NCBI GenBank assembly: GCA_018623405.1
Contig: JAAZVO010000206.1
Span: 1 to 5,142, forward strand
DNA length: 5,142 bases
Reading direction: 5' to 3'
Origin: Crocinitomicaceae bacterium
Lineage (GTDB): Bacteria > Bacteroidota > Bacteroidia > Flavobacteriales_G > Salibacteraceae
Below are positions 1-5,142 of the stretch, piece by piece. The stretch's first letter is position 1. Each line of letters starts with the position of its first letter. The notes beneath the pieces were generated by a model. It ran no database searches and was not told the DNA's origin. It saw only the letters and a program-made list of their open reading frames with translations. A program made the translations under genes and the position numbers.

Positions 1-165
1 ATCAAAAATTTCAGGATTAATCCAAAATGCAGGAGAATACACAAGTGCTCCTGAAAAAAAATGATTGTATTCAATTAAAGTGTAAAAACTCATTAATCCG
101 CCTAAAGAGCTACCTCCAATATAGGTATACTTTCTAATTCGTTTTACCCTTAACTGCCTTTTAAC
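1..165 (-). pseudogene. Shifted-frame continuation of the esterase, containing the nucleophile elbow; runs off the left edge
   Basis: Reading the minus strand with codons starting one base off from the upstream frame gives an open stretch from 165 to the window edge. It includes RKYTYIGGSSLGGLMS, then LVYSPAFW near the edge. GxSxG is the alpha/beta-hydrolase nucleophile elbow, and the presumed nucleophile serine is the codon at 106-108. GGSSLGG followed about 20 residues later by SPAFW is characteristic of esterase D-like proteins. No suitable start codon or signal peptide begins here, so it is the rest of the gene at 150-875 rather than a separate gene. The two frames overlap only at 150-165, so a single-base loss or a -1 slip there would join them. 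The joined product has about 24 residues from FIVNDV to GGSS, close to the spacing I recall for the family. The catalytic Asp and His would lie beyond the window. Sequencing error, true mutation and recoding cannot be separated here. Confidence 0.75.
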
Positions 166-875
166 TCAGCAACATCATTAACAATAAACTCAGCCATTTT
201 TTTTCCTTCCCCACTTTCATAGTCTTCATTTTGCCAAGGGGTATATTCAAAATTTCTTTTTGAGCCTCCATTCTCTATCCCTACAACTATTGGGACTTTA
301 ATTCCTTTGTTTGAGAGAGAATCAAAAATTTCATCAATTCTCCATTCATTTGCAAAAGCCGTAGATTCATCAAATAGGTTTTGTGCATCAAAAAGATATA
401 AAACCGGATACCGTTTTAGTTTACTTTCATCATAAGTTGGAGGTAGATAAACCCAAATATTTCTTGTGGTATCTAATTGAGGAAAAGGCATCTTTTCTTT
501 AAAAAGAAACACACTTTTTGTTTTTGTTGAGTGTTTTGCAGCAGGGTTGCTCCAACCATCAATTGATAAAGCAACCGTATCACCTGGCTCAAATTGAATT
601 ACTCTATTTGGTTTAAATCCACAATCAATAGTAGTCTCTACCCTATCCCACGAACCTTGAGTAAACTTACATTCAATTGGCGAACTAATTTGAAGAAGCT
701 CAATAAAATGAAAGTTGTTGGAAAAATTTAAGGAGTCTGATTGGGGATTCCAACCATTAAAATCTCCGGCTACAAATAAGGTTGGCTTTTCTGGTTGTCC
801 AACAATTTTTAATGTTACCTGGCCAAAAACGAAACTTGGTAAAAAAACAAGCCAAAAAACCAACCTAATTATCAT
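150..875 (-). CDS. Secreted starch-binding-domain esterase (esterase D/Fes family), 5' part upstream of a frameshift
   Basis: This 241-residue frame holds the N-terminal two thirds of a secreted alpha/beta-hydrolase. Residues 1-18 form a signal peptide ending FVFG before Q19, with no lipobox cysteine. Residues 20-110 resemble a CBM20/CBM48-like starch-binding domain (FVAGDFNGWNP at 34-44, FTQGSWD at 71-77). From about 128 the esterase fold begins: WVYLPPTYD at 141-149, RYPVLYLFDAQNLFD at 155-169, NEWRIDE at 176-182, VVGIENGG at 197-204 and YTPW at 211-214. This order is typical of PF00756 esterases that carry a glycan-binding module. The frame stops after GS at 240-241, just where family members run on into the nucleophile elbow, and that elbow is present in another frame (1-165). 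The start is fixed: an in-frame TAA lies two codons upstream (879-881), and the signal peptide begins at this ATG. Substrate is unknown; an esterified glycan is an inference from the binding module and the amylase locus. Confidence 0.8.
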   Translation of the reverse strand: MIIRLVFWLVFLPSFVFGQVTLKIVGQPEKPTLFVAGDFNGWNPQSDSLNFSNNFHFIELLQISSPIECKFTQGSWDRVETTIDCGFKPNRVIQFEPGDTVALSIDGWSNPAAKHSTKTKSVFLFKEKMPFPQLDTTRNIWVYLPPTYDESKLKRYPVLYLFDAQNLFDESTAFANEWRIDEIFDSLSNKGIKVPIVVGIENGGSKRNFEYTPWQNEDYESGEGKKMAEFIVNDVAELKGS

Positions 876-890
876 GGATTAAAAATAAAA

Positions 891-920
891 AAAGGGCTGA
901 TGGAAAACCAACAGCCCTTT
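891..920 (-). terminator. Rho-independent terminator of the starch-binding repeat gene
   Basis: The two arms AAAGGGCTG and CAGCCCTTT are perfect complements (9 bp). Inside them is an A/A mismatch, a further 3-bp TGG/CCA stem and a four-base loop. On the minus strand the hairpin is followed by TTTTTTTATTTTT (881-893, overlapping the arm), a classic U-tract. On the plus strand the flank is only a short TTTAATT, so the signal is directional for minus-strand transcription. It begins 21 bp beyond the stop codon of the gene at 942-2738 and ends almost at the start codon of the esterase (873-875), so it separates the two genes. Confidence 0.92.
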
Positions 921-941
921 AATTCAACTTAATGTTTTGAA

Positions 942-2738
942 TTATTCTACAACAAGTTTTTCAACTGAAGAGAAACCTGCGTTATCTGAAACTTTAAGAA
1001 TATAAATTCCTGAGTTTAAGTTTTCTTTTGATAATACCAAGCTATTGGTCATAACATTGGCAGCATCAAACACAGCTTTTCCGGTTAAGTCGAAAAGTTG
1101 AACTCTATAAGCATTTTCATGATTACCAAACCAAACTGTTGCGTCGTTTCTCATTGGATTTGGATAAACAGAGAATGAAATTGTTTTATTAGCAAATTCA
1201 TCTAAACCTATAGTAGAAATATTACATGTATTGTAAATGTAAACAGGTAAAATAGTATCTACTAACATTCCTGTGATATCAGCTAACCTGTTAAAGCCAC
1301 CAATACCATTAGATACACCACAACCACCTGCTAAGAAATCACCATCTTCTTCATCAGCATCTTGATCGCCATTTATGAATTTGTATTGGTATTCTGCTGG
1401 TCTTAGGTTTACAGTGTACTCATAAATTCCGGTACCGTTAGGGTCAGACATTTCCATAGTATCTTTTTGCCAGTTTGCCGGGAAACCAGCTGCTGTCATG
1501 AAATCTCCTGCTACGTGAATTCCATTTCCACTAGGAACTTCATTAGTCATATCAACTCTAAAAGTTAAGTTGATAGGAGGTAAAATTTGAGGACACCCTT
1601 CAGAACAAGCACCGAAGCAGAATGCAGGAAGAATTGTATCTCCTGAAATTGCAGCTTCTCTGTTTCCATTTACATTACATAAAGAAGGAACTGGCTCTTC
1701 TGTACCCCAAGCACTACCATTTAAATATTTGTAAGCAAAAGTGTAAACTCCACCTACAGCGTCTGCAGTAATTAAGGTTAAGGTAACTTCAAAAATAGAG
1801 TCGTTGTCAGCATCGGTAAGGGTGATATCACCTGGAGACCAATCACCGGCACCACCAGCTTCATCTTGGAAGTTTCCTGCAATACTTACCATAGAACCAG
1901 GACCATTTAAGAAGAACTCATTTTTCATATCTACTCTGAAGGTTACTTCGAAAGTATCAATTACTGTAGCCACACATGGATCACATTTAGCATAACAAAC
2001 CGGACCAATTGTAGAATCTTTTGTCATTGCAGGAACAGCTCTGTTGCTTCCGCTAACACAAGGTAAACTTGAAGCAATTGACTCTTCTGTACCATCCCAA
2101 TCTCTATGCCTTCTGAACTTCATTTCATAAGAAGTATTAGGCATTCCGTAAGTATAACCTCTAAAAATTGAGTCGCCATCATTATCAAGCATTTCGCAGC
2201 CATTTCCAACATTCCAGCTGTGGATAGGAAAACTACCAATTGCATCCATAGCTAATAAGCTATCAACAGTATCAACTGTATTTCCAAGGCCTAATTGCTC
2301 TCTCATATCTGCTTGAAGACCGATGAAGATCATTCCGGCAGGAGCAGCACCACCAAAGGTAACAGGGGCTAAAGAATCGCTTTTTAACACATTAAACCAA
2401 CGGTTATCGTCACCGCCGCCTACTTGCGCAATTGAAGGAACACCTTCTACACCATTCCATGAGTTACCATTAATTAATTTGTATCTGAACCATCCTGCAG
2501 GAAGCTGAACAGTTACAGCATAAATTGAATCTCCATCGGTATCATCCATCATAATATCGCCTGGAGTCCAATCAGCAGGAAAACCTGCCTCATCTTGAAA
2601 ATCGCCCGCAACAGAAACACCTGCCGCGTCAATTGTTTGTCCTTTCATATCTACTTGAAAGGTGATATCGTAGGTATTTTGCGCAAAGGCAAAACCCGAT
2701 ATCAAAATTAAAGTAAAAATTGAGTAAATTTTTTTCAT
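942..2738 (-). CDS. Secreted four-repeat starch-binding-like protein with T9SS type A sorting domain
   Basis: The 598-residue product begins with a clear signal peptide (1-19, GFAFA before Q20). Four tandem beta-sandwich repeats follow at about 23-131, 136-255, 263-383 and 389-506. Repeats 1, 3 and 4 share an opening of the type TFxVDM, then V(S/H)(V/I)AG(D/N)F, a (D/N)W pair, an acidic turn such as DTDGDSIY and a Y(K)(Y/F/L)(L/I)NG motif. These resemble the CBM20-like modules common in Bacteroidetes alpha-glucan loci. The C-terminal 80-90 residues form a T9SS type A sorting domain: YPNP at 525-528, VQLFDLTGK at 546-554, LNSGIYILKV at 574-583 and EKLVVE at the end. The product is therefore expected to cross the outer membrane and be surface-attached or released. 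It contains no catalytic motif that I recognise, so binding or presenting starch is the inferred role, perhaps comparable to SusE/SusF though not evidently homologous. It is divergent from the amylase gene, has its own promoter-like box and ends at a strong terminator. Confidence 0.88.
   Translation of the reverse strand: MKKIYSIFTLILISGFAFAQNTYDITFQVDMKGQTIDAAGVSVAGDFQDEAGFPADWTPGDIMMDDTDGDSIYAVTVQLPAGWFRYKLINGNSWNGVEGVPSIAQVGGGDDNRWFNVLKSDSLAPVTFGGAAPAGMIFIGLQADMREQLGLGNTVDTVDSLLAMDAIGSFPIHSWNVGNGCEMLDNDGDSIFRGYTYGMPNTSYEMKFRRHRDWDGTEESIASSLPCVSGSNRAVPAMTKDSTIGPVCYAKCDPCVATVIDTFEVTFRVDMKNEFFLNGPGSMVSIAGNFQDEAGGAGDWSPGDITLTDADNDSIFEVTLTLITADAVGGVYTFAYKYLNGSAWGTEEPVPSLCNVNGNREAAISGDTILPAFCFGACSEGCPQILPPINLTFRVDMTNEVPSGNGIHVAGDFMTAAGFPANWQKDTMEMSDPNGTGIYEYTVNLRPAEYQYKFINGDQDADEEDGDFLAGGCGVSNGIGGFNRLADITGMLVDTILPVYIYNTCNISTIGLDEFANKTISFSVYPNPMRNDATVWFGNHENAYRVQLFDLTGKAVFDAANVMTNSLVLSKENLNSGIYILKVSDNAGFSSVEKLVVE
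1221..1574 (-). repeat. Starch-binding-like repeat 4 (residues 389-506)
   Basis: Repeat 4 has LTFRVDMTNE, IHVAGDFMTAAGF, NWQKDTMEM, the turn SDPNGTGIYEY, EYQYKFINGD and GGFNR. In place of the NG-W-EExVPS segment of repeats 1 and 3 it has the acidic run DQDADEEDGDF (458-468). It leads directly into the linker before the sorting domain. Confidence 0.78.
1590..1952 (-). repeat. Starch-binding-like repeat 3 (residues 263-383)
   Basis: Repeat 3 has VTFRVDMKNEF, VSIAGNFQDEAGG, DWSPGDITL, DADNDSIF, YKYLNGSAWG, EEPVPSLCNVNGNR and the closing cysteine cluster FCFGACSEGC. It is the nearest relative of repeat 1 and carries a small insertion (about 322-332, rich in Ala, Gly and Val) before the YKYLNG strand. 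Confidence 0.8.
1974..2333 (-). repeat. Divergent repeat 2 (residues 136-255)
   Basis: Repeat 2 keeps the domain outline (LQADMREQLG near its start, the acidic turn DNDGDSIF, YEMKFRRHRDWDGTEES, then SGSNRAVP) but lacks the VAGDF-type motif and the NG-W pattern seen in the other three. Its second half ends in the cysteine-rich VCYAKCDPC. It probably has the same fold with an altered or lost binding face; this is inferred from motif comparison only. Confidence 0.65.
2346..2672 (-). repeat. Starch-binding-like repeat 1 (residues 23-131)
   Basis: Repeat 1 opens with ITFQVDM, followed by VSVAGDFQDEAGF, DWTPGDI, the acidic turn DDTDGDSIY, FRYKLINGNSW and VEGVPS. It is closest to repeat 3: the VDM codons at about 2646-2654 and 1926-1934 lie exactly 720 bases (240 codons) apart, and stretches around CCTGGAG-CCAATCA are conserved at the DNA level. 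It is the only repeat without cysteine. Confidence 0.8.
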
Positions 2739-2759
2739 TGTTTTTGGTTTAAAAGTTAG

Positions 2760-2772
2760 TAATGACGCATTA
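2760..2772. promoter_or_regulatory. 13-bp inverted repeat in the divergent promoter region (possible operator)
   Basis: TAATGACGCATTA has perfect 5-bp arms around a 3-bp centre. It lies between the predicted start site and the start codon of the minus gene, and upstream of the amylase promoter candidates, where a regulator could act on both. The arms are short and AT-rich, so chance is a real possibility, and no regulator gene is in the window. Confidence 0.25.
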
Positions 2773-2791
2773 ATTGTTTTTTTTACACTTT

Positions 2792-2818
2792 CAAAGGTAT
2801 AATTATTTTGGATGCAAA
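2792..2818 (-). promoter_or_regulatory. Probable Bacteroidetes-type promoter for the starch-binding repeat gene
   Basis: On the minus strand, TACCTTTG at 2799-2792 is a full match to the Bacteroidetes -7 consensus TAnnTTTG. A TTTG at 2818-2815, after a T-run, could be the -33 element. The gap between them is 15 bases, a little shorter than the usual 17-23, so the -33 assignment is less certain than the -7 box. Transcription would begin near 2785, leaving a leader of about 47 bases before the ATG at 2738. The leader is A-rich and has no Shine-Dalgarno motif, as is normal for this phylum. Confidence 0.6.
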
Positions 2819-2834
2819 AAAAATTTTATCTTTT
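2803..2834 (+). promoter_or_regulatory. Candidate promoter region for the amylase gene
   Basis: Two plus-strand octamers each match TAnnTTTG at all but one position: TTATTTTG at 2803-2810 and TATCTTTT at 2827-2834. The second has a TTTG at 2807-2810, 16 bases upstream, as a possible -33 element. Either would place the transcript start downstream of the ATG at 2812, which fits translation from the ATG at 2875. A perfect TATAAT at 2798-2803 is also present, but that is the proteobacterial consensus and is less relevant here. The exact promoter is unresolved. Confidence 0.35.
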
Positions 2835-2874
2835 CGTCATTAAAATGTTATTTGTCATAAACAATAAAAACACC

Positions 2875-4755
2875 ATGCGCAGAATACTGACAATTGTCAC
2901 TTTTTCATTTATTTTTTCGTTAATCGCAACAGCCCAAGAGTCTAAAGTTGAAGTTTTCCCTCCAAATTGGTGGGCAGGAATGAAATCTAAAAACCTACAG
3001 GTTATGTTTTATGGGAAGGATATTTCAACCTATAAGATTAATATCCAATCTAAACAAGTAAAGTTGGCGGGCTCTTCTACTTTTCCCAACCCAAATTATC
3101 TCATTATTGATTTTGACCTTTCTAATTTAAAAGAAGCTGAAAAAACCAAAATGACCTTTTTTAATGAGTCTGACAGGTTTGTAATGTATTATGAATTTGA
3201 AGAAAGAAAATTAGGCAGCGCCAAAAGATACGGCGTTACACAACAAGACCTAATTTATCTTTTGATGCCAGATCGATTTGCCAACGGAGATACTACAAAT
3301 GATGTAGTTGAGGGTATGAATGAAACTGAGCTTGATAGAAGCCACATGTTTAAACGCCATGGAGGCGACTTGGCTGGAGTTGAGAAACACCTTGATTATT
3401 TTACCGCCTTAGGAGTAACTGCTCTATGGATGAATCCCATAATGGAAAACAACCAACCTAAGGCTTCTTATCATGGATATGCCATAACAAATCACTACAA
3501 AGTAGATCCGAGAATAGGAACTAATGAGCAATTTAAAAACTTCGTGGATAGTTGCCATGCAAAAGGGTTAAAAGTGTTGCAAGATGTAGTTTATAATCAT
3601 GTTGGCAATGAACACTGGTTTATAAAAGACCTCCCTTACGAAAAATGGGTGAATGATATTGATTCTTTCGGAAGAACAAATTACAGAGCCACCACTTTGT
3701 TTGACCCTTATGCTTCGCCAAAGGAAAAAGACCAATTTAGATATGGATGGTTTGATGACCACATGCCCGACTTAGACTTTTCTACAGAATATATACGTAA
3801 CTACTTTATATACAACACAATTTGGTGGCTAGAATATGCCAACCTAGATGGATTAAGAATTGATACCTATGCCTACCCCGATCAAGATTTTATGAATGAA
3901 TGGGTAAAAGCAGTAAAAAAGGAATATCCCAAATTACTGTTGTTTGGGGAAACTTGGGTACATGGCACGGGAGTACAAACTTATTTTGCACAGAATATTT
4001 ATCAATATCAAAAAGAATTTAATTCTCTTGAAGCACCTGAGCCATTACAAGATGCTGAACTTCCAAACATTACGGATTTTCAGATGTATTACGCCATCAA
4101 TAACGCTTTAAACAATCCGGCAGAGTGGTCTAAAGGAGTATCTGAGATTTATTATGTTTTGGCTCAAGACTATCTTTATAAAAACCCTGAAAAACATGTG
4201 ATTTTTCTTGATAACCACGATGTAAGTAGGTTTTATTCTGTGGTGAATAAAGACTTGGAAAAGTTTAAAATAGGGATAGGATTATTAATGACTTTAAGGG
4301 GAATACCTCAACTTTATTACGGAACAGAGATTCTTTTAGATGGAACTGCCGATCCTGATGGAAAAGTTAGACAAGACTTTCCCGGAGGTTGGCCTAACGA
4401 CCCCATAAACAAGTTTGTGGATAGCAACAGAACAGAACTTGAAAATGAGGCGTTTAATTACATAAAAGCACTAGCAAACTACCGAAAAAACAGTGTAGTG
4501 CTAAAAGAAGGTTTAACCATGCAATACACACCAAAAGATGGGGTTTACACCTTTTTTAGATACAGAAAAGAAGGTACAGTAATGATAATGATAAACCCAA
4601 CAGAAAAAATGGTTGTTGTTGATGCAAATAGGTTTGAGGAGCGCACCAATGGATTTACCTTAGGCAAAAATGTTGTAACAGGGAAAGGTGAAAAAATTAA
4701 CGGCTACGTTAACATGCCTGCAAAAACCATAAAAATTATTGAACTTCTTAAATAG
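2875..4755 (+). CDS. SusA-like neopullulanase / cyclomaltodextrinase-type alpha-amylase (GH13)
   Basis: The 626-residue enzyme hydrolyses alpha-1,4-glucosidic bonds in maltodextrins, cyclodextrins or pullulan (family knowledge). A signal peptide ends at TAQ (18-20), giving a periplasmic or exported protein without a lipobox or T9SS domain. An N-terminal beta-sandwich (about 24-110, VEVFPPNWWAGM) matches the cyclomaltodextrinase-N domain. The GH13 barrel follows: MPDRFANGD at 131-139, HGGDLAGV at 162-169, DVVYNH at 237-242, GLRIDTYAYPD with nucleophile D330, GETW with acid/base E359, and FLDNHD with D449. SYHGYAITNHYKVDP (198-212) is typical of SusA-like enzymes. A C-terminal beta domain covers about 540-626. 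The catalytic triad is intact and the length matches SusA (about 617). An upstream in-frame ATG at 2812 would add 21 residues ahead of the signal peptide and overlap the promoter region, so 2875 is preferred; its leader is the A-rich AACAATAAAAACACC. The gene is divergent from the starch-binding gene and convergent with a sugar permease. Pullulan versus cyclodextrin preference cannot be read from sequence alone. Confidence 0.93.
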   Translation: MRRILTIVTFSFIFSLIATAQESKVEVFPPNWWAGMKSKNLQVMFYGKDISTYKINIQSKQVKLAGSSTFPNPNYLIIDFDLSNLKEAEKTKMTFFNESDRFVMYYEFEERKLGSAKRYGVTQQDLIYLLMPDRFANGDTTNDVVEGMNETELDRSHMFKRHGGDLAGVEKHLDYFTALGVTALWMNPIMENNQPKASYHGYAITNHYKVDPRIGTNEQFKNFVDSCHAKGLKVLQDVVYNHVGNEHWFIKDLPYEKWVNDIDSFGRTNYRATTLFDPYASPKEKDQFRYGWFDDHMPDLDFSTEYIRNYFIYNTIWWLEYANLDGLRIDTYAYPDQDFMNEWVKAVKKEYPKLLLFGETWVHGTGVQTYFAQNIYQYQKEFNSLEAPEPLQDAELPNITDFQMYYAINNALNNPAEWSKGVSEIYYVLAQDYLYKNPEKHVIFLDNHDVSRFYSVVNKDLEKFKIGIGLLMTLRGIPQLYYGTEILLDGTADPDGKVRQDFPGGWPNDPINKFVDSNRTELENEAFNYIKALANYRKNSVVLKEGLTMQYTPKDGVYTFFRYRKEGTVMIMINPTEKMVVVDANRFEERTNGFTLGKNVVTGKGEKINGYVNMPAKTIKIIELLK

Positions 4756-4760
4756 TTCTT

Positions 4761-5142
4761 TTAATTCTTTTCTTCAGCAGCCAACTTTGCCTGTTCTCCA
4801 AAGAGGGGTTCATTTATTCTAAGTGTTAATAATCCGGCCAAAATGAATAATACACCGCCAAAAACAAGGTAGTAAATTGCATAATCGTTAAAAAAACCAT
4901 GCACTATCGGACCTCCGAAAAGAGAATTTATTATTTGAGGAATAACAATAAAGAAGTTGAAAATACCCATGTAAACTCCCATTTTATTTATAGGAAGAGA
5001 ATCTACTAAAAGTGAGTATGGCATAGACAAAATACTTGCCCAAGCAAAACCCACACCTACCATACTAATAATAAGCAGATTAGGGTCTTTAATAAAGTAA
5101 ATTGATAAAAGGCCAATACCACCCGTAACCAAGGCAAGCATA
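4761..5142 (-). CDS. MFS sugar transporter, C-terminal part (SLC45/GPH-like maltose permease)
   Basis: The last 126 or so residues of a major facilitator are visible; the gene continues past the right edge, and the methionine codon at 5139-5141 is internal. Four hydrophobic spans (about 1-17, 22-45, 54-77 and 85-106 of the visible part) fit transmembrane helices 9-12, followed by a short charged cytoplasmic tail ending AAEEKN. GVYMGIFNFFIVIPQ (55-69) and FAWASILSMPYSLLVD (32-47) are close to motifs of the sucrose/maltose proton symporters of the SLC45/SUT group, which in Bacteroidetes often sit in maltodextrin loci. It probably imports maltose or short maltodextrins across the inner membrane after the SusA-like enzyme has acted. 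Its stop codon is 5 bp from the amylase stop, on the opposite strand. Substrate is inferred from context. Confidence 0.82.
   Translation of the reverse strand, partial: MLALVTGGIGLLSIYFIKDPNLLIISMVGVGFAWASILSMPYSLLVDSLPINKMGVYMGIFNFFIVIPQIINSLFGGPIVHGFFNDYAIYYLVFGGVLFILAGLLTLRINEPLFGEQAKLAAEEKN

Noticed and set aside
1..149. Possible intergenic region left of the esterase stop codon
   Set aside because: It reads in another frame as the continuation of the esterase with GGSSLGG, so it is coding or former coding DNA.
1804..1995. Plus-strand open frame of 63 codons inside the starch-binding repeat gene
   Set aside because: It lies antisense to repeat 3, has no recognisable domain or leader, and mirrors the codon pattern of the real gene.
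2323..2508. Plus-strand open frame of 61 codons
   Set aside because: It is antisense to repeat 1 of the same gene; the Pro/Ala-rich product is what reversed Gly/Asn-rich codons give.
2798..2803. Perfect TATAAT on the plus strand
   Set aside because: The primary sigma factor of Bacteroidetes uses TAnnTTTG rather than TATAAT, and there is no well-spaced TTGACA; it is expected by chance in AT-rich DNA.
3568..3762. Minus-strand open frame of 64 codons
   Set aside because: It is antisense to the catalytic barrel of the amylase, which is strongly conserved; no family similarity is visible.
4733..4772. Imperfect hairpin over the amylase stop codon (GAAC/GTTC with outer AATTA/TAATT)
   Set aside because: The stem is only 4 bp before an internal loop, has little GC and no clear U-tract, so I do not call it a terminator.

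Overview
The window looks like chromosomal DNA from a marine or freshwater member of the Bacteroidetes (Flavobacteriia-like). Four signs point that way: AT-rich sequence with A-rich leaders and no Shine-Dalgarno motifs, a TAnnTTTG-type promoter box, a type IX secretion (T9SS) type A C-terminal sorting domain, and a starch-utilisation (Sus-like) gene set. The genus cannot be fixed from this sequence.

Layout from left to right. (1) Positions 1-875, minus strand: a secreted alpha/beta-hydrolase of the esterase D / Fes family (PF00756-type) with an N-terminal starch-binding-like domain. Its reading frame breaks at about 153-165. The nucleophile-elbow motif GGSSLGG lies in another frame downstream of the break, and the gene runs off the left edge. 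(2) Positions 891-920: a strong intrinsic terminator for minus-strand transcription, whose U-tract almost touches the esterase start codon. (3) Positions 942-2738, minus: a 598-residue secreted protein with four tandem beta-sandwich, starch-binding-like repeats and a T9SS sorting domain. (4) Positions 2739-2874: a divergent promoter region with a good TAnnTTTG box for the minus gene, weaker plus-strand candidates and a 13-bp inverted repeat. (5) Positions 2875-4755, plus: a secreted SusA-like neopullulanase/alpha-amylase (GH13) with an intact catalytic triad. (6) Positions 4761-5142, minus: the C-terminal part of an MFS sugar transporter resembling the SLC45/GPH-like maltose/sucrose permeases, convergent with the amylase at only 5 bp.

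Taken together this is part of an alpha-glucan (starch, glycogen, maltodextrin) utilisation locus. The repeat protein would bind or present starch at the cell surface. The GH13 enzyme would cut oligosaccharides, most likely in the periplasm as SusA does. The MFS permease would import maltose or short maltodextrins through the inner membrane. The esterase carries its own glycan-binding-like module and probably removes ester groups or acts on a related substrate, but its activity is unknown. No SusC/SusD pair is in the window. I see no CRISPR array, RNA gene, phage gene or insertion sequence. Nothing here is clearly a new biological system. The most notable points are the frameshifted esterase, the terminator abutting its start codon, and the four-repeat T9SS starch-binding-like protein.
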